From contig NC_065538.1 in assembly GCF_932294415.1 (NCBI RefSeq), forward strand, positions 16,963,656-17,027,655: 64,000 bases of DNA, written 5' to 3'. Each line of letters opens with the position of its first letter. Position 1 is the first letter of the stretch. Of the stretch, positions 1-11,182 are shown one piece after another. This stretch comes from Quercus robur (taxonomy: Eukaryota > Streptophyta > Magnoliopsida > Fagales > Fagaceae). Both the position numbers and the translations under genes were made by a program. The notes beneath the pieces are model-generated. The model was not told where the DNA came from. It saw nothing but the letters and a program-made list of their open reading frames with translations, and searched no databases.

Positions 1-1
1 G

Positions 2-962
2 TCTTTCATTGTGCTGTTAGTCTATGTTGATGATGTCCTAATAGCAAGCAATGACAAGAAGTAGGTTGGTCTTGTTAGATTAGAAATTTAAGTTGAAGGA
101 TTTAGGGGAATTGAAATACTTTCTTGGTTTGGAGGTGGCTAGAACAGCGAAGGAAATTTCCTTATGTCAAAGGAAATATTCTCTAGAGATATTAAGGGAT
201 GCTTGTTTACTTGGATGCAAGCCTGCTAAAGTTCCTACGAATCATACCTTGAAACTCAGCAAGTATGAGGGTGAGTTGCCACATGGTCCAAGTCAATATA
301 GAAGGCTTGTAGGCAGGTTGCTTTACTTGACCATCAACCGACCTGACATCATTTTTGTAGTGCATAAGTTGAGCCAATTTATGGCAAAGCCAAGGAAGCC
401 TTATTATGTAGCTGTTCTAAAGGTTTTGCATTACCTAAAAAATGAACCAGGGAAAGGAGTTTTCTTCTCTGCAAGCTTAGAACTCCATGTTAAAGGGTTC
501 AGTGATTTAGATTAGGCATCTTGTCCAGATACAAGGAGGTTTGTAACAGGGTATTGCATCTTTATTGGGGATTCATTAGTCTTTTGGAAGTCAAAAAAAT
601 ACTCCACTGTATCAAGATCTTTAGCTGTGGCAGAATATAGGGCTATGGTTGTGTCAACATGTGAAATTGTGTGGATTCTTTACTTGTTGAGAGACTTGCA
701 GGTTAGTCATGATAGAGAAGCATTGCTATTTTGTGACAACTAATCAGCCTTGCATATAGGATCCAATCCTGTATTTCATGAGAGGACCAAACATATTGAG
801 ATTGATTGCCACATTGTGAGAGATAAAGTTCTAGCTAAAGTGATCAAGTTGAATCATGTGAGAACTTACTATCAATTGGTAGACTTGTTAAGTTTTCTGA
901 GTTAATGTCCAAGATGGGACTGATCAATATATATCCTTCCTTAGTCCATCTTGAGGAGGAGT
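2..962 (+). mobile_element. Ty1/copia retrotransposon pol end (RT and RNase H), decayed
   Basis: This is the 3' part of a copia polyprotein. The reverse-transcriptase active-site motif YVDDVLIASND is read from position 2, then a frameshift near 62-93 moves to the frame that carries [15 protein letters not shown], the usual continuation. The RNase H part follows, with [20 protein letters not shown] and [17 protein letters not shown]. In-frame stops lie at 513-515 (TAG), 741-743 (TAA) and 903-905. The normal C-terminal motif KMGLINIYP appears at about 911-940 in another frame. A purine-rich GAGGAGGAG at 952-960 could be the polypurine tract. The window edge cuts the element, so gag and integrase are not seen. 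It is a dead copy. Confidence 0.93.
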
Positions 963-1385
963 ATCAAAGGCAATAGAATGCAGCAAGTCTAGCTACTACA
1001 CCAAAGCAGCTCAGAGATTCACACAATGTAGTAGCTAGTGCAGGCTCAACTGGTAAAGAACTAACAACTCAATCATCCAAGGATCAAGCTTCATGCTCCA
1101 GAGATAAAGGAATCTATGATGATTCTAAGTCTATCTAAATGACATTGTAGCTTAGCTCATTTTTGTACAATAAACTATTTGTATATTTTGTTAGTAGAGT
1201 TAATTAGTTTAGTCACACACGTGTTTTAGTTTGTTAAGTTTGTTATTTACTGTTCACATGTGTATGAGTTTGTTAAGTTAGTTACAGAACAGAAGAATTG
1301 ATTACCTTCTTAGCTTGTATATATAGGGATTTTAATCAATGAATGAAGCTGAGTAAATCAGTTTTCACCAAATTAATTTTCTCAT
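963..1385 (+). mobile_element. probable 3' LTR of the copia element
   Basis: This lies directly downstream of the copia pol end and its purine tract. It has an LTR-like layout: a TATA-like TATATATAGGG at about 1318-1328, then CAATGAATGAAGC as expected near a transcript start. No second LTR is in the window to compare, so both borders are uncertain. The right end may be anywhere before the LINE scrap that starts near 1387. Confidence 0.5.
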
Positions 1386-1386
1386 A

Positions 1387-1712
1387 GAATTCGCGGCAGA
1401 GCTGCTTTGCTGAAATTCTCCAGCAATTGTTGTCCCATCTCACTATTTCCTTAACACTAATACCAATGTCCCCATGACCAATTCTGTTTCTATTGAACCA
1501 TATTGCCCACGCCACTGTAAAGAAAAGGGCCATCTCGCTACTTGTTCCCTCAAGACAGATCTTGAAGATGACTGCCATAAAATCCCAGCAAGTGCGTAAT
1601 TCCCCAATTCGAATGTCAGTATAGATATCCCAAGTGTTTTGCTGCCCTACACTCCCACAAAGCAAGAGCCATTGACTCAACACCTTGGCCTCATAATTTG
1701 CATTGACCAATA
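1387..1712 (-). mobile_element. LINE ORF2 fragment (linker before RNase H)
   Basis: The minus strand is open for about 110 codons and contains AWAIWFNRNRIGHGD. This is the conserved linker between the zinc-binding zf-RVT region and RNase H in plant L1-type LINE ORF2 proteins. Neither the RT nor the RNase H core is attached, so it is a short isolated scrap. The family is recognised by motif only. Confidence 0.7.
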
Positions 1713-1815
1713 GTATTGATGTCACACCTCAATAAATTCCCCAATGTTAGGGAGGCTGTCAATTGTTACTCTCTAGATAAAATTACGAATTTTAGGTGGT
1801 GCTCGCATGTTCCAC

Positions 1816-2279
1816 TGTTATGATCCTAGTGTCCCATATTGATTAAGTGTAAGCTTAACCATGAGTTTATAAGCTCTTGGGCACCCTCCCCTTGCAAGCC
1901 GATTTTCAAGGGCGATTTCTACTCATGGATTTGTAACATTTAGTGTCAGAGCTAACCACCACCCTGATTAATCAGGTGTAGCTCATTGAGTATGAGATCA
2001 AATGAATTGTGACTTTGTGGTTGGATCCTGGAAGGGGCGACCTAGAGGCTAGATTAAAATTACCGATAGTTGAATGGAGCCACCAAAAAGAGAAAGGGCT
2101 ACCAATGGGTCAGTGTTGCTAAAGTGAGCCATCGTGGACGCCTAAGCGTGGTGGTATGTTATGGTTCTAGTGTCCCACATTGATTAAGTGTAAGTTTAAC
2201 CATGTGTTTATAAACTCTTGGACACCCTCCCCTTGCAAGCCGATTTTCAAGAGTGAGTTCTATTCATGGGTTTGTAACA
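1816..2279 (+). mobile_element. complete TRIM (terminal-repeat retrotransposon in miniature)
   Basis: Two 123-bp direct repeats (1816-1938 and 2157-2279) both begin TGTTATG and end TTTGTAACA, the TG...CA ends of LTRs. They enclose only 218 bp. Just inside the left repeat, 1940-1953 reads TTAGTGTCAGAGC, close to the plant initiator-Met tRNA primer binding site (TGGTATCAGAGC). The element is flanked by a perfect 5-bp duplication TCCAC (1811-1815 and 2280-2284). There is no coding capacity, so it must have moved with enzymes from another element. The two LTRs differ at several positions, so the insertion is not very recent. Confidence 0.92.
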
Positions 2280-2510
2280 TCCACACTTTCCTCCAAATGG
2301 GTTTCATTGGGTCACCATTTGAGCTCTCTCCTTCATGTTTTCCTTCCAGTATGTCAAGTGCTATAGGGTAAGCACTTTTCACACTGAAGTTGTCATGTTT
2401 TGCCACTACCCAAATTATAGTCATCTGGAAGTCTATGACTTAGTGGGATGCTAAGGATGGTGGTAATGTCATGTGGTAAGAACAATCTCTCCACCATATT
2501 TATCCTCCAT

Positions 2511-2574
2511 TGTTTTTTTGTTTTTTTTTGTTTTGTTTTTTTTTGTTTTTTTTTGTTTTTTTTTGTTTTTTTTC
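2511..2574 (+). repeat. (T8-9 G)n low-complexity tract
   Basis: Runs of eight or nine T are separated by single G in a near-regular array. The Phe-rich open frames here come only from this composition. Confidence 0.95.
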
Positions 2575-2666
2575 GGTATCAATGCTAGAGGAAGTTATAG
2601 GTATACCATCAAAATCCGCTTGTGGAGACATGAGCCACACGATATGCTGTTGGAGTTGGCAGCCAC

Positions 2667-2870
2667 CTATCCTCCCATATGTGAATCATTTTTCCATTCC
2701 CCACTCTCCACATATCCTCCCATATTTATGGCTTGCTTGAATGCCTCTCGATTAAATTGCTTTGTGGTGAGCAATTTGATTAGCAGGCTTGCTTGCCCTT
2801 TCATCAACGATTGCTCCAAAGCCTCCTTACTAATCTCAATATGGTCATTGTTAGTGGAGGATCTTGCCAA
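2667..2870 (-). mobile_element. LINE ORF1 N-terminal fragment (DUF4283-type)
   Basis: A 67-codon minus-strand frame reads MARSSTNNDHIEISKEALEQ and then LIKLLTTKQFNREAFKQAI. The second block matches the start of the DUF4283 domain in plant LINE ORF1 proteins, where 'GKLLTxRxFNKEAFK' is typical. The reading ends before the rest of the domain. It is an isolated remnant that does not join the LINE further right. Confidence 0.7.
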
Positions 2871-2879
2871 TCTTTGACA

Positions 2880-4770
2880 CAGACTAGACCCTCACTCATA
2901 TCAAAGATTTCACAAGAGAATACTAAAAGGAAAAAAAATAGGGAAAAGGAGCGTCAAAATGAAGATTGAGGGAATAATAAAAGAGAACAAAGACTATAGA
3001 AGAAGAGAAGGAATAATAATGGAGAAAGAATGATATAGAAGAAAAGGAGAGAAGAGACCTATCCTAGGTTTGAATTACCTGCACTTGTTAGGGAACGAGC
3101 TCTAGCTATTTTTTACTAAGTTCAAGAAACAATTCAAAGAATGTTAAGGGTCAATCTAGTGAGGGATAATTGAAGCAACTCTTTCATTTTATAATTCTTT
3201 AAGGAACAATTCAATGGGAATACTCCTAATAGTTATGTATTTTTTGTAATTATTTACCTCATTCCATACCCAATTTTTTTCCATAAGAGGAGTGGGGGTT
3301 ATGAGCCCATCCTTACATCCTCTCCCCTGTTGTCCCTTCCCTAAAATTAGGCTTTTTTTTTTTCCTCTCTCAGAAGCCTTGAGGGACTTGATGTTTGACT
3401 AATGGAATCTTTGTCCAAACAATGTTCCCCTCTAGGAACAAGTTAAATTTCCATTCATGTGATTGCAAGTTGGTGGGGAGTAATAAATGATGATGCGAGT
3501 CTTGGGGTATCATAATCCCAAAAATGTGATTTTTTATTTTTTATTTTTGTATTTAGCTTTATTTTTGAAACATTTAGTTAGTTGTCTTGTTTGCAAAACT
3601 ATTTAGCAAACTAGCATCTCAATGCTCTAAAACTCGAGTTTAAAGATGGAAATCGAGTCTTTAAGACTCAAGTTGCATGTGGTGGCAATCTAATGTGGAA
3701 AGAAAATCCATGTGTAACTCAAGGTCCTGCGTTCACCTAGTTTGTTCTTCTTCTTCTTCTGTGGGTTGAGTTCTTCTTCTTCCTCCATGGGTTCTTCTTC
3801 AAATTCTTTAGATCATCTTTCTTCTTCTTTAGATTCTTCTGACCTTGTTTTTCTTCAAATTCTTCTTCTTCTTCTATGGAACTTAAGTCCTAGAGATTCG
3901 AATTCCATTTGGCAAAAATCTTAATGTCAGCAATGAGAACTCGAGCCTTTAAGGCTTGAGTTTCTTCACTGAACTCGAGCCTCAAAGGTTCGAGATGTTA
4001 CTTTCCTAAATGGTTTCAAAACCTTGCTTACTAACGGAATTTTTTCTATAATCATGCAAGAGGGAAAATATCTCTTCTTTTTACGACCTTTGTGAATTTG
4101 ACCAATGATTGACTAGATCGAATCTCTCAGATTGGCAAGTAGCCAATATATAAAAATCTAGGGGTATAAACCAATTCAAGCCAACACCCCAAGCTGCTGC
4201 CGACAGAGTTGCACCCTTGCTCACTGCTACCGACAGAGCCACTACTGGTGATCGAAGAAGACTAATCACTCTAACGATAGTTCGATGTGCTTGCCAGTCG
4301 TGGTTTGTAGATTTTGACATCCACCAAACCATAGCGATGTGTGTGTATATCTCTCTCTCTCTCAAACCCATCTATCTCAATACTTTTCCAAAAATCCTAG
4401 ATACATTCATCACCTTTCTTTCTTGTGCTCCCTCTCTTTATCTCTCTAGAGCCAGATCAGTCTTGAGCTTAGAGAGAATGGTGGTGAGTGAGCAAACCAA
4501 ACCCATACTCACACCAAACCTAGTAACCCAAAAACCCACTAAATTGAAGTAAATTGAAGCAAATTTTTAGTGAATCTAAAGCAAATCTAACAAGGTATGA
4601 TTTGATGTGGATGTGGGTTTCATTTGTTATGGGTTTTGGTGTTTAGATCTTGGGTTTTGTTGATTAGATTTCAGGTTTTGGTGTTTAGATCTTGGATTTT
4701 TGGGTTTAGATCTTAGATTTCTAGGTTTAGATATTAGATTTTTGGGTTTAGAACATAAATTTTTAGATTT
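2880..4770. other. no gene recognised; low-complexity and repeat-like DNA
   Basis: The stretch holds purine-rich DNA at 2925-3060 and TTC-rich DNA at 3747-3880 that gives a spurious Ser-rich frame. CTCGAG-containing segments at 3630-3680 and 3930-3990 resemble a degraded foldback element. A loose GGGTTTAGATCTT-like minisatellite lies at 4610-4755. I see no coding region that I can support. Confidence 0.6.
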
Positions 4771-5087
4771 CTCTCTCTCTCTCTCTCTCTCGTGGAAAAA
4801 TCTGGGATTTTGGTGCTATTGACTTCCGATCTAGTAAAAACCATAATGATGGAGGCCAGAGAACCGACCTTCGACGATCATGATTGGAGCCAATAAAGGG
4901 GTAATCGACTCCTATGGTGTGGTGACCACTCTTTATCTCTCTCTCTATTGTGGCAAAATCTGGGATTTTGGTGCAATTGACTTCCAATCCAGCAAAAACC
5001 ACACTAATGGAGGCCAGAGAACCGACCTTCGACGATCATGATTAGAGCCAATAAAGGGCTAATTGACTCCTATGGGGTGGTGACCAA
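4771..5087 (+). repeat. 158-bp tandem duplication
   Basis: Two adjacent copies (about 4771-4928 and 4929-5087) each begin with a CT microsatellite. Each then has ATCTGGGATTTTGGTGC, GAGGCCAGAGAACCGACC and CTCCTATGG near the end. They differ by scattered substitutions. The offset between equivalent motifs is 158 bp. Function unknown. Confidence 0.9.
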
Positions 5088-5915
5088 ATTTTCCAATAAC
5101 CGCACTAATTGAACCATGAACACTATATGAATTTGGAATGCAGGTTTCTTTTCTTATCTATCAAAACAAGTGTAGCATAGTCCAAAATAAAAATCACAAC
5201 CCAAAATTGAAAATGGTTTAAAAAGAGAAATGCTACATTCATAACAGTTTCACTAAAATAATAGAATAAATGAATGTTTATATTACTTTTATGTAATTAG
5301 TAGCACATTAGTTTGTAAAACTTAAATAGTAAAATTTGAAGTATATGATTATTAAAAAAATGTATTATTCTTAATATCACTCTAATTTATAATTTTTGAC
5401 AACCACATACCTGGGGCTTCTAACCTTTTTTTATTTTTTTATTTTTTATTTAATAATAATAAATAGGGCAACGGAGACTTTTTTTTTTTTGTTTTGAAAT
5501 ATATACAAAGATAGTTGGGAGTGGAAGGATTTTAACTCTAGATGTTTTTATTAAAAGTGGTAGAAAGTACCAACTAGTTATACTACAAGAATTTTGGACA
5601 ACCAAATAATAACACTCACAAATTCATGTTTGGTTTTAAGAGAAGGGCTATTAGCTGCAGTCCATAGTCTAGAACAGGATTTCATTTAAACTGCCACGGT
5701 TTTTTCTTTTATGGGAACCACAAAATTCTTAATAGTTTTAAAACTATGATAATATTTCAAATTTAGAAAAAGGTACTTAGTCTGGACCACTCTTTTTCAT
5801 TTATTTTATTTGTTTTTAATTATGTTGAATTTCGAACTAAATTCTACATGAATTTATCATATTGATCGGTATGTATAAATTTATATATCTCTCATCTTCG
5901 GCACAAATTTTCTAG
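5088..5915. other. no gene recognised; region upstream of the receptor-kinase exons
   Basis: The region is AT-rich. I looked here for the signal-peptide exon expected before 5916 and found no convincing candidate. Confidence 0.5.
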
Positions 5916-7139
5916 GATTCATAAGCGTTGATTGTGGATCAACCTACGATTACTTGGATGAAGACACTGGTATATTTTACAAGTCAGATATAGGCAGGGG
6001 CGTAGCCAGAAATTTTTGGTTGGGGGGGCCGAGGTAATATTATCATATTGATTTACAATTCAAGAAAAATACAAAGTATGACATATATACATATATACAT
6101 GTCTTCTTGCATTAGTCTTAGAAATAAATAAAAAAACATAAAATCTAACCAAAATTAGACTACATTTACAAGAAATAATATTTATAGAAATTAAATATAA
6201 CAAAATCACTATAAGCAACTATAAAATAAATAGCAGTTAAACTCAACCAAATTAGACTACTATGGTCAAAAATAAATTCAAAATCAATTTCATTCATCTC
6301 AACTAAATTCAAAATCAATTTCATTCCTACTAATAGTCTAATACTGTATCCTCTCTCTATTCTCTAATGATAATTCCCACACCAGTACAACATAGGACTT
6401 TGAATAGCTATGGGACATAGCCTCACTCAAGAAAAAAAATGTGGGATATGGCTGACATGTCTTAGAGAATGAAAAGAAAAGTCAAAAAGATGAAAAGTAG
6501 GAATTTGGGGTGGGGCATTTTTATGGCTACGTATTGGAGGAGGGGCCAAGTTTTTCTCATAGGGGGGCCAGCTCTTAAATGAAAGTGTGAGACTTATTTC
6601 TTCCTACTACTATTATAGAGGTTTTAAAAAATTTTGGGGGGGCCAGCATAACGTGCCTCCGCCCCTGGATATAGGTTTTGTAGACACTGGGACAAATAAT
6701 GTCATATCCCCTGAACACTACTCTTCAAATACTGTTTACGGGCGGCAATTAATTAATGTGAGAAGCTTTCCCCAAGGGACAAAGAATTGTTACACATTGA
6801 AACCTGAACAAGAAAAGCAGCAATTATCTCATCAGAGCTTTCTTCCATTATGGAAACTATGACAACAAGAATGAAGCTCCCAAGTTCGACGTATATGTTG
6901 GGATTAATTATTGGACCATAGTTGAACCCACTAATTTATCACCGACATATCGTCCTTCTATGTTTTATGTTCCAACGTTTGACATCATATATGTCTGTTT
7001 GATAAACACGGGATCTGGAATACCTTTCATTTCGGCCTTGGAGTTGCGTCCAGAAGTCCCTTTATCCATTTGACTCCGGAGTGCAACAAAATGGCTGGCG
7101 ATATGACATGGGCTCCACAACTGATAAGGTGTTTGTCAG
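5916..7139 (+). pseudogene. RLK exon: N-terminal half of malectin-like domain, split by a MITE
   Basis: The exon follows the acceptor TTTTCTAG and starts FISVDCGSTYDYLDEDTG, the canonical malectin-like opening. After SDIG the hAT-type MITE (5995-6667) interrupts. Coding resumes at 6668 with FVDTGTNN, NVRSFPQGTKNCYTLKPEQ, then after a frameshift near 6820 KNEAPKFDVYVGINYW and LRP. A second frameshift near 7055 leads to YPFDSGVQQNGWRYDMG and the donor AG|GTGAATC at 7140. Removing the MITE and one copy of its duplication would leave the frame continuous at that point, so the MITE hit an exon that was still open there. Confidence 0.9.
5995..6667 (+). mobile_element. hAT-type non-autonomous element (MITE), 673 bp
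   Basis: The ends are CAGGGGCGTAGCC on the left and CCGCCCCTG on the right, which are imperfect inverted repeats of the CAGGGGCGGAG type common in plant hAT elements. A perfect 8-bp target duplication GATATAGG flanks it (5987-5994 and 6668-6675), as expected for hAT. G-runs near both ends (GGGGGGGCC) are typical of this family. There is no transposase frame. It lies inside a coding exon of the receptor kinase. Confidence 0.95.
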
Positions 7140-7559
7140 GTGAATCAGCTATAATTTCTTTTTTTGATTTTTCTTTAATTTTTTTTTTTCTGTTTATAGT
7201 TGACAGGGTCCCTAGAATTTATTTATTTATTTTAATCCTATATTAAAATTTGTGAGTTTTATTCCAAATTAAAAAAAAAAATCCATTTTTATTTTAGTAA
7301 AGAAAAAAAAAATTACTTAAAAAAAAATATTGGACACACCCATACTCACACTAATCAACATCCTACTTAAGTGCCAACTCATAATTGATGCATCATTTGA
7401 TAGTGGACATAACATGCACAAGTGCTTATGGTAGACCCACAAAAAAGTGCTCAAATCTAATTGTAAGTTGACACTTAATAGGGTGTGGAAATGGGTTTAT
7501 TTGTAGGTGGACTAGAAAGATGTCTACTTAAAAACAAATTGGTTTATGCATTATAACTA

Positions 7560-8015
7560 GGAGAAAATTGGCTTTTGCCATTTCTTTTTAAAATATCTAG
7601 CAAAATGTCTCATGTCTAAAACTAATTAAGGAAATACCCCTGTTTTAAAACTTGATTTTCTAAAAATCGAGTTTTAAACGTATAACTCGATTTTTGGAAC
7701 ATCGAGTTATAGCAAAATGGACTTAGATTTTTTTTTTTTTTTTTTTTTTGGAACTTGAGTTTCATGAACTCGAGTTCCATGTAAAGTACTCAAGTTCATG
7801 GAACTCAAGTGGCTTGAACTTTTGCAAGGAACTCAAGTTCTAGAAATTTTATTTATTTTTTATATTTTTCAGTTTGCTATAACTCGATTATCCAAAAATC
7901 GAGTTTTAAATTGAAAATCGAGTTTCAAAACAGGGGCATTTCCCTAAATAGTTTTAAATATGGGGCATTTTACTGAATATTTTTTTTAAAAAAAAGGCAA
8001 AAGCCCATTTTCTCC
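7560..8015 (+). mobile_element. foldback (long inverted repeat) element, 456 bp
   Basis: The left arm starts GGAGAAAATTGGCTTTTGCC and the right arm ends with the near-complement GCCCATTTTCTCC. The arms pair imperfectly for more than 100 bp and share the motifs TACCCCTGTTTTAAAAC, AAAAATCGAGTTTTAAA and TATAACTCGAT. A perfect 10-bp duplication ATTATAACTA flanks it (7550-7559 and 8016-8025). That duplication length suggests mobilisation by a MULE-class transposase. There is no coding capacity. It lies in the intron after the first malectin exon. A related copy is at 26028-26411. Confidence 0.88.
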
Positions 8016-8668
8016 ATTATAACTATGTATGTATGACACTATTTTGTTGTTGTTGTTGTTGACTTGTATATTGTCTGACACTTTGGTTGTTCGCTTATTT
8101 AGTATTCAAAATTAAAAGTGTGAGACTTCAATTTTTGAGTTTGAGAATTATTGTACTATCTAACTACACCTAATGGATTGTTTAGGTGTTTTTTTTCTTT
8201 CTTAGCAAGATGACTTTATAATTAGGCGTCATTATCAATTATGTATTGTTTTATGTTGTAATAATTTCTTAATTAATTGAATTAAATATCAATTTAGTGA
8301 ACACATGTTATTTGCTCTTAGCTTACCTTGACCCTCGATAAGCATACCTTGATCCTTGAGAAGCATATGAATTTTTATTTTTTATATTTGATTTTTTATA
8401 ATAATAAAAAAAAATTGTATCCACATGCAAGAATTAAAAATAACAAAAACTACAGTTGAAAATTGAGCTTTATTATTACAGAGCATAATATAATGTAGTT
8501 CAACATTTGAATTTCATAATAAATTGTTAAATATTTATTAATTGTTCCAATTACGATTAGAAAATCAATGTCCTAATTACTTAATTATGAAGTGATTGAA
8601 CATTTGTACTTATACTATTGCAGTTTCTAATATTTTTTAATGCTACAATGGCCTTTTTCCTATCCTAG

Positions 8669-9155
8669 GTACAAGAGCGATGTTTATGATCGACTCTGGT
8701 ATTCTGTTAGAACGTTATCAAACTGGGTTCCGATCAATACCTCCTTAGCAATTGACATGCAGAACAGCAGCGATAGCTATAAACCACCGCTAGAAGTGTT
8801 GAGAACTGCCGTCCAGCCACCAAGTGGTTACCATGCCTTACGTTTTGACGACAACACTACTGTAGATGCCTCTAAACGTTATGTTTGCTTTCACTTTGCT
8901 GAAATTGCAAAACTTACGCAAGGAATGAAAAGAGAATTCATTATTGATGGAATGGGGGAAAATATATCTCAGAACCTATAATGCTTGACCATTTAAAGCC
9001 ACTTTCCATATGTCTCAATCAAATATTCAAAGGCCATTTTAGTTTTTCTATTAATGCAACAACGGGGTCCGACCTTCCCCCCATCCTCAACGCCTTTGAG
9101 GTTTACGGTGTAATCTCTCCCTTCTATCTATTCAAAGCAACCGATTCAAGAGATG
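8669..9155 (+). pseudogene. RLK exon: C-terminal half of malectin-like domain
   Basis: The acceptor TATCCTAG precedes YKSDVYDRLWYSV. The frame runs through LSNWVPINTS, LRTAVQPPSGYHALRF and RYVCFHFAEIAKL, all typical of the second malectin-like block. A frameshift near 8950-8980 moves the reading to MLDHLKPLSIC, FSFSINATTGSDLPPILNAF and EVYGVI. The exon ends GATTCAAGAGATG|GTATGT. A stop follows at once if the first frame is kept. The next exon continues in the expected phase. Confidence 0.9.
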
Positions 9156-9589
9156 GTATGTTCTTTTATTTTAAAGAGATATTACAAATTTTATAACATT
9201 ACCATTGCAAGTTATGTGTTATTAATCACAAAAAGAAAAAAAAAATCATTTGTTATGATTTTGAATTTCATTAATCATATTCATTGCTATAGAATGTTAT
9301 GTTATAAAATTTGTAGTAATTATAGCATTTTATTTTATATCTCATTATTCTCTTTGCTGCTATAATAGTGGTAACATTGAGTCTAATGTTAGCATAGTAG
9401 ACTTTCTATTTTTATTTATTTTTAAATCCTTTTATTGGTTGAGCAATATTTCATAGAAAATATTTTTCACAACACATTTCACAGCTTTTAAGTTATTAAG
9501 TTTTCATTGATTCCTATTGGAACTAACAAACACAAATCTTTAGTACCGTTTTTAGAGTTTGGCAGAATCATTTTGATTTTTTATCCTCT

Positions 9590-9593
<4 letters not shown>

Positions 9594-9679
<86 letters not shown>

Positions 9680-9686
9680 TATATAT
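9594..9686 (+). repeat. (CT)n-(AT)n compound microsatellite
   Basis: About 33 CT units are followed directly by an AT run, inside an intron of the receptor-kinase pseudogene. A Ser-Leu repeat frame across it is spurious. Confidence 0.97.
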
Positions 9687-11046
9687 TAATAGTTAAAACT
9701 AAGAGAAAATCCAATTAGGTTTTAAATTGGATTCTAATTGTTGTCTAATTTGCGCCACGTGTATTTAAATATTTTTTTTTTAAAATTTTTGTTCTAAATG
9801 AATTAATGAAGCACAAAAGACAAAGGGTCTAATATAAATAAATTATCAAAAACTCAATAAAAATGAGTAAACTCATGTATATATTCAAAAGAATTTTAAA
9901 AAATAATAATAAAAGAGAGAGATAGAGAGTAATTTGAATCCATATACATATGTAATTGTAATTTTTTTTAATTGTATCGTGTATATGCACATATTATACA
10001 CCAGTATAAAATAATGATTAACTATATATGATGCTTTAATTTGACTGGCTTTCATAGACAATAAAGAGGCTTATGTAGTGAGCCCAAAGGAAAATCAATA
10101 TAACTTAACTGTTGTCAATTTTGTTGTGAAAAAAAATTGTATATGTAGTATTGTTCAGAAAGATTTAAAAAACATGAAGTGAGATCTTGCTTTTCCTTTT
10201 TTTTTTTTTTTTTAAATAATAATAATAACATGATAGTTGGAGAAGAAAGATTTGAACTTAAAATATATAAAAAATATATATTTTTATAATAATAATATGA
10301 TATTTGAACTTAAAATATAAAAAATATATATTACTATTGGAGAAGAAAGATTTGAACTCTGAATGTTTCTATTAGAAACACCAGGAAATCTTACTCTTAT
10401 AAATAAATGATAGTGTTTTTTAAAAAAAATTAAAAATTAAAAAAATCTTAGGGGGAGTCTTGTATGAAAAACCTATTTTTAGTATAAAAGTAAGTAATGT
10501 GCGTACAAGTTAATTAAAAGGACTTAGCTTAGTTCTAGTATCTCAAGTGTTGGACACAGTGTGATGGCAACCAGTGACTAATAGTGAACACATATCATCT
10601 CAACGAATCCAGTGCACTAGAGTACTAGATCAAATCTTTGCCCTATTTGAAAAGAGAGAAAATTGCTATAAACATAAATTATTTTACAACATTTTTATAA
10701 CCTGTTGATGTGGCAAATTATTACTGGTTCTTATATGGACCCATTATGTAATATGACATTTTTACTTACCAATAATCATTTAGGACATCAACAATTTTGT
10801 AAAAATGTTTGTGGCTTTAGTATTTTCCTTAAAAAGCTAGTGGCACCCCCTCTAAGTCACTTTATATGCGGTTGTGCTGCACCGAGAGAATTTCAGAAGA
10901 AAAGATGCTTTTGACACTATTGGATTATTACTTTTATTCCTTTGTTGATTTCATATTGTATAACAAGTATTCTAAATTTCTTATCCCTCCTTTCAGTTTC
11001 TTTTGAATGATTATAATCTTAAGTAACATTTTTTTGTAAACAACAG

Positions 11047-11182
11047 TGACTGCTATCGTGGACATTAAGCAAACTTCAAGAATCTCTAGAGACGACTGGC
11101 AAGGAGACCCATGTTCCCCCAATAAATATTCATGGAGTGGTTTGACTTGCAGTTCAGATGATATTCCCAGGATCATTTCACT
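11047..11182 (+). pseudogene. RLK exon: start of LRR region (WQGDPC segment)
   Basis: The acceptor ACAACAG is followed by VTAIVDIKQTSRISRDDWQG and DPCSPNKYSWSGLTCS, ending PRIISL at the donor GTGAGTG. The WxGDPC / W-GLTC pattern is diagnostic for the segment between malectin-like domain and LRRs in LRR-RLK subfamily I. The exon is open and in phase with both neighbours. Confidence 0.93.

Noticed and set aside
2473-2877. Plus-strand 134-codon frame
   Set aside because: Its first third is poly-Phe from the T8G tract, and the rest is the antisense of a LINE ORF1 remnant.
3742-3924. Ser-rich 60-codon frame
   Set aside because: It is a TTC microsatellite read in frame, with no domain.
9507-9689. 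Ser-Leu repeat frame
   Set aside because: It is the CT microsatellite in an intron.
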